Source of the DNA: Blumeriella jaapii
Lineage: Eukaryota; Ascomycota; Leotiomycetes; Helotiales; Drepanopezizaceae
Assembly (NCBI GenBank): GCA_009599575.1
Contig: VWND01000067.1
Span: 1,240,001-1,304,000 of the forward strand
DNA length: 64,000 nucleotides
Direction of reading: 5' to 3'
Under the pieces are notes generated by a model that searched no databases, was not told the DNA's origin, and saw only the letters and a list, made by a program, of their open reading frames with translations. Position numbers and translations under genes: made by a program. Positions 35,325 to 46,149 of the stretch are shown one piece after another. Positions within the stretch are counted from its first letter, which is position 1, and every line of letters starts with the position of its first letter.

Positions 35325-38300
35325 TTCTATTATTTTTAAAATGCTTTGGATTTTAAAATGTTTCGTTAATTTCAAATACACCGAGAACGGCCAGATAAAA
35401 GCCTTTTTTTAAAACTAAAACCGGTTTTTTTAAAAACAAATTATCGTCGCCGGCGACAAAATTTTTTTAATCGACGTTTTATCGAAAAACGAATAGCCGG
35501 CTTTAGCTTTAAAACAAACGCTAAGTTATAATAAAACTTGGAAAATACTCGGCTAAAAGCATTTACGTTATTAATCGAAATGGCATCGCGAATAAAATTA
35601 GCCAATATTAACATTTTTAATTATTAATTCGGAAATAAAAATTCCGAAGATTTTATTTTCGTATTAAACAAACCCGACTTATATATTTTACTTTTTTATA
35701 TTAATATTAGTATTTTTTACAAACGCAAAATTAATAAAATACGATTCGTAAATCTTAGCGAATTCGGTAGAAATATTTCCGGAAAAATAAACGATTGATT
35801 TAAAAAAAATAAAACAACAAAACCATTTTAATTAATTATTAGCGAATTCGAAAGATTTATTACCGGCCGATTTTCCAGCTTATTATTTGGCAGCCGATTT
35901 ATAAAAAAACGATTTAATAACCTAGCAATCGAAACCCAATTTTTGCCAAAAAAAAAAAAAGTCTTATACGAAGTTTTACGCAATCGAAAAAAAACTATAA
36001 TCTTCGATTTTATCGAAATAAACCAATTCAGCTTTAACGTTACGTTTTATATCGATATTAAAATTATATTTTACGAAACTTAGCAAAAAAAAACCTTTTT
36101 AATTTCTAAAGCTTTTTAAAATAAAATAATCGAAATATTAAAAAAACGAATTAAGCAAGAAATTTTCGAATTCTGCTACGGCTTATACAAAAACAAATAG
36201 TTTATCGTTGCGAAAAAAAAAAAAGCATTTACAAACTTATCATCGCAATCGTCGAAATAAATAAAATAACGATACGAAACGCTAACGTGTTATTTAACGT
36301 CGATTAATTTTCAAACGAATTTGCAAAACTAACGATCGTTTTTTTTTTCGATTTGTTTTTCGACTACGACCATTTAATATTTGATTTACGATTTCGAAAT
36401 ATAACGGCAATTTAAATTCCAATCGGTTTATTACGTATAACGAAAGTATTTATAAAAATTATTAATTTAATCGCTCAATTCGTAAAAATCGTATATAAGG
36501 TTTTTATAATTTGCATTTCTGATATTATTTTTTTTTACGTTAACGACGTTGAAATAAAAAATCCTAAATTATATTATAATAATAAAAAAATCTTTTTTAA
36601 AATTCGACGCTATATAATAAAACATATTTAAAACATCGACAAAATTATAGTTTATTTCGAAAAAGTTAAAGCTATTATTAGCCCTCGATTAAAATTCTGT
36701 ATACCCGAAATAAATATCGTTGGCTATATAATTAACAGCGCTGGCCGCTATTTTTAAGGAAAAAAAATTAAAAAAATTTGCGAATAAAAAAAGTATAAAA
36801 ATATTACCGAAGCCAAAGTCTTTATTAGCGTTATAATTTACTATCGCAATTAAATCAAAAACTTTTTTTAAAAAGCTGCATTTATTTACGCTACGATAAA
36901 AAAAAAAGTCGATTTCGTTTGAGAAAAAAAGCAAAACAAAACTATAAAAATCTTTAAAAACGATTTTTTATCGGTTTTATCGCTTATACGAATCGATTAT
37001 AATCCAAACGCAAAAAAAATTATTTTAATTATCGACGCTAATATTTTCGGTTAAAAAGCTATATTATAATAAATAAACGAAAATAAAAAACGATATTTTT
37101 TACGATTCGAAAGCGGCTTATAATTTTTCGCAAAAGCGCGCTACGATATTATCAAACGAAAATATCAAAGCGTTTAAAATAATAAAAAAAATAAAAAGCG
37201 AATTATACGGCGTATATTTTATTTTAAAAACAAACGCAAAAATCTTTATCGATTAATTAAATAAAAAAGCCAATAATCTGCCAAAAGCATTCGTTATTAA
37301 TTAAATAGCTTAAATGCGATTTATAAATTTCGAAATCAAATATATTAAAAAAACAATTAATACAACGGCAAACGACCTTTCGAAACGAAAACGCTTTTAT
37401 TCGTTTAATTTCGTTAAATAAAACGAACAAAATATTAACGAATAAATTGCTAACGAAATCGGATGCTTCGCTATTTGCGCTTTGGGTTTTACAAAGCCAA
37501 AATTATTCGCGTTGCTATTTCGGCTGGCATCGCGAATAAAAAATATTAATTTTCGGGCCGAAAAAGCATTCGCGTTATTATTTCGGCTAATACCGCGAAT
37601 AAATTTAATCGAAAACGATCGGAATGAACCGATTAACGACGAAAATAAACTTTTGATCGATAATTACAAAACCGAAAACTTTTATTTAATCGCATATTAT
37701 TTAATTATTTTATTTAAATTATTTAACGTGCTAAATTATCAGTTTAAATTATTTAAAAACCAAGCTTTCGATTATATTTTAGCCGACAAAAAGCTGTATA
37801 AAATAAAAAATAATATATATTAAAAACGCTTAATAATAAATAATAAAACTGACAAGTTTTAAATTATAAAAAAAGCTTACGAAAAAGTATTTTATAAAAA
37901 AGCTAAAGCCATTTATCACCGAACTAAAAACGATTTCTAATAAAAAAAATATTTCGAAAATTGCAAAGCTTTCGTTAAAAGCTGTATTTTTTATTAAAAA
38001 CGAAAGCCGGGCCGTAAAAAAAACCTATTATATCCGACGTAGTTTTTTAGAATTTAAGAAAAAGTTAATTTCGATATTATACGCGTATTAATTACCGATC
38101 GCGGTTATATATATTTCGTATTTGTTATTAACGATTTATTTAAATAGCTTGAAAAGCGACCTTTCCGAAACGCTATTTTCGAAATTATAGCGATTTTTTT
38201 TTAAAAAAACGTTATATATCGATACGGTTTGTTTAGCAAATTAAACGTCGATAATAAATCCGAAAATAAAAGCGTTATCGAAATTTTTATAAAAAAATAC

Positions 38301-39089
38301 GGCATTTAACGTATTTAAATTTTAATTTATAATTCGAAAAGTAACGGATTCGTTAAACGAAATTATAAAAATATTTTCGACGGGCTTTTAAAAGCTATTC
38401 GAAAAAGCTATAAGCGTTAATCGCGGAAATTTTCGAAAATGCTTTTTGTTATGCGCATATATATATACGCTTTTATTAAAATAATTTTATTTTTTATTTA
38501 CGGCAAAAACGCTCGATTGTTTTTGAAAACAAAATGGCTTATATAAAAGTTTTATAACGTGGTTAAAATAAAAACGAAAGCAAACTTATTAATAATAAAA
38601 TTTAAACAGCTAGATTACCGCGATATAAATATAAAAAAAAAAATTTTAAAAAAAAAAAAGTATAAAAAAGCGGCTAAAAAAGTTTGAAATCAAATCAAAA
38701 TTCTAAAAAAAACGTTAATTAAAAAAAAAATTCTGGTTTTAATTTACAACGTTCAGCGCGCTATCGACAAATCGGCCGATACTAAGCTTAATTATAAATG
38801 GCTCGGACCTTACGAAATATACAAAGCCGAATTAAATAAAAGCTATTATAAGCTTACGAAATTCGATGGAATAAAACTGAAAAAAACGTTCGCCGCCAAT
38901 CGATTAAAGCGATTTTACAAAAGAAATTAGTAAATTTATCTTTTGGATTTTGAATTAAACAGCGATTTCGATTTTAGCGATTCCGACGACGACTCCGATC
39001 AAAGCGATTATATTTTTAAAAAAGAAAAACCTTCTGGAAAAGTTTGGAAACAACCGAACGATAATTTCGCGGCTGAAAGCATAATTTAA
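35325..39089 (+). pseudogene. pol: Family G pol relic, copy G-c (best preserved 3' end)
   Basis: RT: D-I-I-F-F-Y-V-N-D-V-E-I-K-N-P near 36520-36565 is the mutated FLDD-I-GVKGP motif. It is followed by F-E-K-V-K-A-I-I-S-P and I-V-G-Y-I-I-N-S-A-G-R. RNase H: L-I-I-D-A-N-I-F-G and L-R-F-E-S-G-L near 37025-37110. Integrase: zinc finger near 37870-38010 with I-Y-H-R and K-S-C-I-F-Y (last Cys to Tyr); V-D-N-K-S-E-N-K near 38245; S-N-G-F-V-K-R-N near 38345 (catalytic Glu to Lys). C-terminal barrel near 38755-38925: L-G-P-Y-E-I-Y-K-A-E-L, then T-F-A-A-N-R-L-K-R-F-Y. In the same frame, after two RIP-type stops (TAG TAA), comes an acidic tail S-D-S-D-D-D-S-D-Q-S-D-Y, then a stop at 39087-39089. Confidence 0.85.
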
Positions 39090-39600
39090 ATCGTAATTTT
39101 ATTTATAACCGAAAAAAAAAAGTGCATATAAAATTGTTTACTAACTGTTCTATTGTTTTTGTTATTTATTGTTTTCTTTTTTATTATATATTATTTTACT
39201 GTTTTTGTTTTGCTTTATTTATATACAATTTAATTATTTTGTTTTATATATATTATTTATTTTTAAAACTTTTTTTTATATTATTTAAAACATTTATTAT
39301 ACTTTTCTTTATTTAATTGTACTTTTGTTTATCAAAACAAAAGCTTTATATATATTTAAGCCGCATATTTAATATATTTATATTGCTCGTATATTTTACG
39401 AAAACTATTTTTTATATATTTTATTATTTGCTACTTTTTGTATTATTTATTTTTTTCGTTGTTTTGAACGAATATTTATTTAAACAATTATAAATTATTA
39501 AAAAAACAGTATGCGAATTTCCGTAATTCTTAAATACAAATATTTTACAATCCTCGTATTTTTTCCAATTATTTTTTAACAAATATAACATATTTTTTTA
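39090..39600 (+). other. AT-rich spacer between pol and ORF X, copy G-c
   Basis: Same spacer as in G-a and G-e, extremely AT-rich. The open stretch at 39122-39316 is low-complexity and not conserved as a protein. Confidence 0.5.
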
Positions 39601-41524
39601 ATTAACAAACCTATCGATATCATATCGTTTCTTAAGCAAAGCGTTGCCAAACCTAGCAAATTTATTTTTAATCTATTTTAAAACGGAATTATTATACGTA
39701 ACTTTTTCGAATTTAAACAAATATATAATACCGCTATTTTAAATTAATAAGCAGCTTTCGTAAAAACATTTATAAAATAATTCGATATAATAATTAAAAA
39801 CGTTAACGAATTTTTATTCGATTACGAAAGTTTCGTTAAAGCTGAATTCGTTCGCAAAAGCTTTGATTACGATAAGTTTCTGCTAAACTACGATAACGTT
39901 TTAAAAACCTTCGCCGAAATAAAAAAAGCTCGAAATAACAAAAAAAAAGTAACAGACCGAATATTACGCTTTTTGCTAAATTAACGAAAAAAAAAATATT
40001 TAAAAATACGTTTTTAGCAAAATTACCGATGTTATTTTATTTCGGCATTTCGCTCGTTTTTTCGAAATTATTACCTTTACGAAAAAAAAAATCTGAATAT
40101 TAAACGTTTTATTTTCAAAGCGCAAATTCTAAAAGCTAATAATCTAAAAGTCCGCAAATTTACAAAGCTTTTTATAACTGTTTGCAAACTAATTAACGAC
40201 GCTATGCAATCGCCAAAAAAAATTCTAGTCGGCTGCGAAACCTTAAATCTGATTTTTTTCTAAAATAAAAAACTAAGCGTCGTTAAATACGGCATTTTTA
40301 TATCGAAAAAAAAAAACGACGTTATTTCGATATTTTAAATTTACGACGACGAAAAAAACGAAAAAACCAATATTATTTTCGTTTAATTCGAAAAAATATA
40401 CGCGGTGATAATTAATACTTTTAAAGCAGCTAAAACAATTCGGCGATTTTTATTTTTAATTATCGAAAACGAATCCGAAAACGAAACCAAAAGCGTAATA
40501 ATAAACAACCGTTTATTCGAATATAAAAAACTTATTATATTTGTAAAAACAATTCCGAAAAAAATAAAAACAAAAAACCTAAAAAAACGCGCCGATATTT
40601 TCGAAACTTTTTTTATTCGAAAAAAAAAACTATTCGCGTCGTTAGCAAAAAAAGCACCGCGAATAAAAACAGCCGAAAATCGACGCCGAATTATAGCTTT
40701 TAAATTAATTAATAAAAAACGCGACGATTTTACGAAATCAGATTTAGAAAACGCAAGCATTCCGAAAAAAAAAAATTTAAACGATTTTGAATTTGATTTT
40801 TCGAAACTAAATACGCAAATATTAAAAACGCTTGCTGCGTTTAAAAACGTCGTATCGCTAATATTTCAAATTTTAATAAAAATATTTAAAATTTCGATTA
40901 TTATACGATTCGATCGAAAAAGCTTAAAAAAAAATATCGAAATTATCGCGGGAAAAATTATACAAAAAATATAAAATAAAATTATTTTATTTAAAACTTT
41001 CGCTTTCGACGACGAAACGATTTAAAAATTTTATCTCGACACTTTTATATAAAAATCAAATAAATCCGTTAGCTTTTTCTTTTTTGCTTCGAACGAAAAC
41101 TAAATCAAACTTTTTTCGGAAAATTGCAAATATAATACGCCGAAATAAATAAATTTTTTTTTAAAAACGATAACCCGTTTTTATTCGAACTTTTCTTCGC
41201 TAAAAAACTTCGATTTTTTAATTTCGTTTTTACGAATAACGTTAACGCTAAAAAAAACGGTAAATTCTGCCATTTCTACGTACGCTACTACGCGGCGTAC
41301 TGCGATTTAATTATAAAAAAAATCGACGTTATCGGCTTCGCTAATCGATTCGCTGTTATTAAAAATTCGAATTACGACGTATTCGAAATTAATTTTAATA
41401 ACCAATTTATATTTCGATAAAAAACTACGAAAACTATTTAAGCGCGTGCTAAAGCTTATTTAAATTACGCAAATTTTAAAACGGATTTTAAAGCTTTTAA
41501 CGCGATTATAAAACTCGATTAAAA
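39600..41524 (+). pseudogene. ORF X relic, first part, copy G-c
   Basis: The frame enters near 39600 (D-I-I-S-F-L-K-Q-S-V-A-K-P). It is almost stop-free from 39770 to 39985 and fully open from at least 40386 to 40971. The open part is rich in Lys, Arg, Glu and Asn, with N-K-K-R-D-D-F-T-K-S-D near 40710-40740. The part near 41200-41400 reads F-V-F-T-N-N-V-N-A-K-K-N-G-K-F-C and R-Y-Y-A-A-Y-C-D-L-I, then I-D-V-I-G-F-A-N-R-F-A. Gene C1 begins at 41525 inside the frame (TSD TAAAA). No known domain recognised. The 125-codon minus-strand open stretch at 40383-40760 is the antisense shadow, also open in G-a and partly in G-e. Confidence 0.6.
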
Positions 41525-41733
41525 TGTTACGATTCTGGCCGGTGGTAATTGCCAGTGGTAATTGCCAGTAGTAATTGCCAGTGGTAGGATGGTTTGCGCA
41601 CGGACCCCTACCAACCTGTATTTAATAGTTCAGAGCTCCCGTACCTTAGAGCTCTTCACCTTAGTATTCAACGTACACGCGTATCTTTCGGCCCATATCA
41701 TTCACCATGATCACCCTTAAGCCAGCTGTCATA
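41525..41733 (+). repeat. Family C LTR, left copy of C1
   Basis: 209 bp, TGTTACGATTCTGG to CAGCTGTCATA. U3 carries four 13-bp tandem units (41538-41589, type GCCAGTGGTAATT). A TATA-like TATTTAATA lies at 41619-41627, and the predicted RNA start ACCTTAGTATT at 41658-41668, 39 nt downstream. Identical to 45936-46144. Confidence 0.9.
41619..41668 (+). promoter_or_regulatory. Predicted LTR promoter and transcript start of C1
   Basis: TATTTAATA (41619-41627) lies 39 nt upstream of ACCTTAGTATT (41658-41668). In Tf1-type elements the first 11 nt of the RNA equal the complement of the primer-binding site. The primer site AATACTAAGGT (41735-41745 and 45366-45376) is the exact complement, so I place the start at 41658. 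Confidence 0.55.
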
Positions 41734-41734
41734 T

Positions 41735-41745
41735 AATACTAAGGT
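41735..41745 (+). other. Self-primer binding site of C1 at the fold-back junction
   Basis: AATACTAAGGT, one base after the LTR, exactly complementary to 41658-41668. It is simultaneously the last shared sequence before the strand changes into the inverted U3 at 41746. The second copy, at 45366-45376, is followed by the normal leader. Confidence 0.7.
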
Positions 41746-41886
41746 GCAGAGCTCCAAGGTAAACGGGAGCTCTGAACTATTAAATACAGGTTGGTAGGGT
41801 CCGTGCGCAAACCTTAATCCTACCACTGGCAATCATACCACTGGCAACTATACCACTGGCAACTACCATTGGCCAGGATCGTAACA
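41746..41886 (-). repeat. Inverted U3 of a second family C element
   Basis: Minus-strand U3 of 141 nt, facing the plus-strand U3 at 41525-41657. It is not a copy of that U3. Its tandem units are of mixed 13 and 15 bp, and it differs near the RNA start, so it derives from another family member. Together with the left LTR it forms a long imperfect hairpin. Confidence 0.8.
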
Positions 41887-44800
41887 CTACCCCCCCCCTC
41901 CGAAGAACTGCGTTCTCGCAGTTGCAGTTATGAGTCTATCGTCCTCCAACTTAATATAATTTTTCCTGCCTTCGTTATAAGCTTGCAACCATGCGAAAAA
42001 TGCTCGTAAAAAGCTTTTGGCGATAAGGTGCGATCGGTAGAATGTTTAAAAAATATAAAAGGCCGTTATAGCGTTAAAATAAAAATATTATTCGAGATTT
42101 TTATCAGCGCCTTTTTAATTAATCTGGTATTGCAACATTTTTTTATATAATTTCGAACCTATTATTTTTTCGATTTTTTATTCCGTTTGTTTAAAAAATA
42201 ATTAAATAAAAGCTGGTTCGGAGCGGCGTTGGCCAGGTAAAAGATTGCTAATATACTTTCGAAGCGAATATAAATGGAAAATTAAATAAATTAATTAATT
42301 TGCGAAAAAGTCAAGTTTCCAATTTTTTTCTATTTTGTCGACGATTTTAACTGGGCCGTATTATTTATTTGAAAGTTTCCGAAAAGGTCGGTCGAGCTTT
42401 TAATTTTTAATACTTACTAATACCTCGTCGTTTATATCCCAATCCACTAGTCGTTTATATAAATTGGCGAGGCGCTTTATTTTGGCTTATTATTACGCAA
42501 TAAACAATTGCGCGTATTTTACAACTTTTTTAACTCGGAAAGCCAAATGCAAAGCTTCGTCGCGGTTAAGCTTTTCGGTGGCCGAGCGAAAAAAACGAAG
42601 ATTGTTTTTATTCCAGGATATATAAGCTTCGTATTTATTTAAAAAGGAAAAACGTTGCCGAGAAACTCGTGCGGCAAAATCAATTGTGTAATATTTATTA
42701 AAAATAAAAAGCGTTCTTAATTGTTTTAGTAATAAAAGCAAAAAAGGCGGAAACGTTGCTTAATATATTAATTTATTATTTCGATTTGCTTATCGATATT
42801 AAAATTGTACGCAGTAATTAATTTAATTTTGATTTTTAATATACGACAGAGTTTTTGCTAAAAGACCGAAACAAATTGAGCTTTTCGGTCCGAAACAATT
42901 AAATCCGGCATGTCGAAATAGCGCATTTAATAAACCAAAAACAAAGCTACCAATTTTTTCGCTATAATAGTTTTATGGCAGAGGACTGACAAAAGCTTTT
43001 TAAACAGGCGATCTATTATTACGAAAACGAAATCGTAACTATTTTCGTTTAATAAAAGCTTCGTAAAATCCATCGTTAAATATTAATAAAATCTGCTAAA
43101 TATAAGCAAAAGCTTTAGAAAGCCCGGGATCTTATCGCGCCTAGTTTTTATTCGTATACAACGACAATTCGAAACGTACTGCTGTATATCTGCTTTTATA
43201 GCTTTCCAATAATATTTGCGACCGATCAAAAGCTTTATTTTTCTTATTCCAGCGTATGCTACGCAAAGCTGTTCGTGGATATATCGGATCAGAAAAATTC
43301 GCAATTCGGAAAGTTCTAAAAGCATTACCAATCTACTTTAAAAAAATAATTTATCCTGTCGTAATTAATAATTAAAGCTATAATTGCGGGCTTGCGCTCG
43401 TTGCGTTTCGAAAAAGAAAAAGTTCTTGTTGGCTTGCAGCAAATCGTTTATAATTGTATAATTATGTATATCGTACGCGATCACGGAAGTTGGGTCTGCG
43501 GGTTCTTTTGTAAGCATTTTATCCTTTTCGTTCTCACTGTTTTTTTCGTTTTCGGAAAAAGTGCTGTCGTTATCGCGCTTATCGGACGCTATTTTTACAA
43601 ACGCTAGCGTAGCTATGCTTTTAGCAGCCATTTCTTTCAAAATTTAAAAATCCAACTTATCGTCTGGAAGCATTTGCTGCTTCCGAGCTGCTCGTTATCG
43701 CGCCTCCAATAAAAAAATATCCTGGTTTTTGCAAAAAAAAATATCAGCGAGCGTATTAATAATTTCCGACCGATATATAATTATAAAATAAAAATCGGCG
43801 AAAAACTCGGCCTATCGGACTTATCGGGCCGAAAAGTCTTTGATTATTATAAAGTATTTCAAAGCGCGGTAATCGGTATATATATATACGTTTTTTTAAG
43901 CGCTTAACAGCTCCGGTTTGTAATTTTTGAAAAAGCGAAAAATAGCGAAAAGCTTTTTATCGTAAATCGGATAATTAAGTTCGGCGTCGATTATAATTTT
44001 AAAAAAAAAACCGACCGGATAATAAAAATTTTCTTTTTGCAATTGCGATAATACGCCAGCTATTATTCTATCAGAAAAATCGGTTTCCAGGCGCGTTTGC
44101 TTATAAAAGTCGTAATAGCACAGGATAAAAGCATTTAGCAAAGCTTTGCGCAATGCCTCCTATGCGTTTTTCTGCTTTTTTTCGAATACGAAAAAAACGT
44201 TTTTGCCTATAAAAACAGTAAAAGGGCGGCAAATGCGGCTGTAGCCGGCTATAAAGCGTTTGTAAAAATTGCAAAAGCCCAAAAAGCTCTGCACGCTTCG
44301 CATATTCGCTGCATATTGCCAATTCTTAATAATAGCGATCTTTTCCGGATTTATTTTAATGCTTTAAATGCTGATAACGAAACTTAAGAATTTGATTTTC
44401 GTAATATTAAACTCGCATTTTTTAATATCAGTTTTTAAGCCGTATTTTCTTAGAATCGATAAAATCTTTTTAACGTAGATTTTATATTCCAAGTTATTCG
44501 CGGAGTAAATAAGAATATCGTTAAAATACGCCGAGCAGAAATTATTCAAATGCTTTATAAAAATATTATTAATAAAACGTTGAAATATAACGGGCCTATT
44601 AATAAAGCCGAACGAAAAAACTTTATATTTGTATATATCGTATCGGATGCGAAAACTAATTAGTTTTTCAAACTTTTCGGATATCCGGACTCGATTAAAT
44701 ATTTATTAAATATTAATTTTCGTAAACACTTTGGTTTTAATAATTCGCGCCAGCATTTCGTCGATCAAAAGCAAAGGGTAGGAATTCTTTTTCGTAAAGT

Positions 44801-45360
44801 CGTTAAGTTTGCGGTAATCGATATATAAGCGCATAAAGCCGTCTGACTTTTTAATAAATAAGATCGGGGCGGCGAAAAAAGTATTAAAAGGTTTAATAAA
44901 GCTTTTGTGCAAATTGTCGAAAATATAGCTTTTGATTTTTGTAAGCTGTTTATTCGTAAAGCGTCTGAATAATTTTATAAAAAGCGTATTTTCCGTGGCA
45001 AATATATTTTATAATTTACACCGAAGCGGCGGAAAGCGAATTTGTCGCTTTTTTGCTTATAAAACAGTTTCTCGAATTCCGAATACTAAACTGGAAAAAG
45101 CTTTCTTATAAAAACCACGTTATCGTTATATTTGGCTTGCAAAGCGTCGGGGATAGAAATGCCTTCTACTGCCGCGAGCTGTATGACTTCTTCAGACTCG
45201 GCGACCTTCGCACGGCGGAAACGTTTTCTGTTTATATCGTGCACAGAGGCAACAAACGTGCAGTCGCTGGGTGGTGGTAACCCTTCTTTCTTTGCGGCCC
45301 GCACTCGCTTTTCGTAGCGTGTTTGTAAAGCGCTGAATGCAAAGGCGGAAATACAGCTGT
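41887..45360 (-). pseudogene. pol: Family C pol relic, inverted within C1, with chromodomain
   Basis: Minus strand. A region from 45360 (A-L-Q-T-R-Y-E-K-R-V-R-A, open to 45086) precedes RT. RT: F-N-T-F-F-A-A-P-I-L-F-I-K-K-S-D-G-F and L-Y-I-D-Y-R-K-L at 44706-44912, and Y-F-N-D-I-L-I-Y-S (FxDD mutated) at 44490-44530. RNase H near 43900-44153: Y-P-I-Y-D-K-K-L-F-A-I-F. Integrase zinc finger at 43100-43320: Y-I-H-E-Q and S-N-C-R-C, with the second His changed to Tyr. Core near 42700-43080. Chromodomain-like end near 42040-42190: L-Y-K-K-M-L-Q-Y-Q, then L-E-D-D-R-L-I-T. The reading frame ends in the polypurine tract: R-T-Q-F-F-G-G-G-G, stop TAG at 41887-41889, directly at the U3 edge. Central part heavily RIP-mutated; both ends GC-normal. 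Confidence 0.8.
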
Positions 45361-45932
45361 CACATAATACTAAGGTCAAACACATTCCGCTGAGAAGCTT
45401 TGTATCTAGCTGGGAAGCTTTGTATCTACGGTTAAAGATTCGATCTGCCTTTGCAATTCGTACTTCTTACGCCACCCGTACCGACGATGTATTCGTCGGT
45501 GCCTCGATCAATATTCCCTTCCGTTGATCTTGTTTCCAGAAAAAGCTGGAGCCCGTCCCTCATTTCGACCTGCCTCTGCAATTCGGAACCCTCTTCCTTT
45601 CAATACGATTCGACCTTTTCGATGAGCCTGTCGATCTATCAGAGCTTGCACCTAACTGCATATCATTCAATACGATTCGACCTTTTCGATAAGCCTGTCG
45701 ATCTACGAGCTTGCATCTGACTGCATATAACGGCTGGCAACCTACTTCTGCCTATGCGACAAAACGGCTGGCAACCTACTCCTGCCTATACGATTAAAAT
45801 AGCTGGCAACTTACGCCTGCCTTTGCGACAAAATGGCTGGCAACCTACGTCTGCCTGATGGGTTGAAATAAAAGGAAAATACGGGTTGGGTTCTACGGCT
45901 TCAGATCTGGGGACCAGTTCGAAAGGGGGGGG
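45361..45932 (+). other. LTR end, primer site and leader of C1 with tandem repeats
   Basis: Plus-strand leader of a family C element. It starts with the last bases of an LTR (to 45364), the primer site AATACTAAGGT (45366-45376), then sequence related to 59715-59930 of C2. It includes a doubled GAAGCTTTGTATCTA. It continues with two units of about 65 bp (45599-45664 and 45666-45728) and about four units of about 35 bp containing GGCTGGCAACCTAC (45730-45856). It ends with GAAAGGGGGGGG (45921-45932), the polypurine tract. gag and pol are absent between leader and tract. Open stretches here are shadows. Confidence 0.75.
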
Positions 45933-45935
45933 TAG

Positions 45936-46144
45936 TGTTACGATTCTGGCCGGTGGTAATTGCCAGTGGTAATTGCCAGTAGTAATTGCCAGTGGTAGGA
46001 TGGTTTGCGCACGGACCCCTACCAACCTGTATTTAATAGTTCAGAGCTCCCGTACCTTAGAGCTCTTCACCTTAGTATTCAACGTACACGCGTATCTTTC
46101 GGCCCATATCATTCACCATGATCACCCTTAAGCCAGCTGTCATA
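45936..46144 (+). repeat. Family C LTR, right copy of C1
   Basis: 209 bp, identical by eye to 41525-41733. The flank TAAAA at 46145-46149 completes the target duplication, and ORF X of G-c continues behind it. Confidence 0.9.
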
Positions 46145-46149
46145 TAAAA

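Larger units (their letters stand above)
41525..46144. mobile_element. Family C element C1, chimeric with inverted pol
   Basis: 4,620 bp bounded by two 209-bp LTRs, both in plus orientation and identical as far as I can read, with TAAAA on both sides (41520-41524 and 46145-46149). Inside, the pieces do not follow the normal order. Plus-strand LTR and primer site (to 41745), then an inverted U3 (41746-41886), inverted polypurine tract and inverted pol (to about 45360), then plus-strand LTR end, primer site, leader, polypurine tract and LTR. gag is missing. Both internal junctions lie on short shared sequences. The centre is RIP-degraded, the ends are not. Confidence 0.85.

Noticed and set aside
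39090..39600. Spacer between pol and ORF X as a possible second LTR pair separating ORF X from family G
   Set aside because: I found no direct repeat of this spacer at the gag side, and the 267-bp LTRs flank gag on one side and ORF X on the other in the complete copy.
41525..41886. Possible CRISPR-like or MITE structure from short repeats and a long hairpin
   Set aside because: The repeats are U3 tandem units and the hairpin is two facing U3s of family C; there are no spacers, and the outer ends are LTRs with a TSD.
45451..45720. 89-codon plus-strand frame in GC-normal sequence that could be a small host gene
   Set aside because: It lies in the C1 leader and runs through the tandem repeats there. 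The start of the region has a leader counterpart in C2 with no kept frame.
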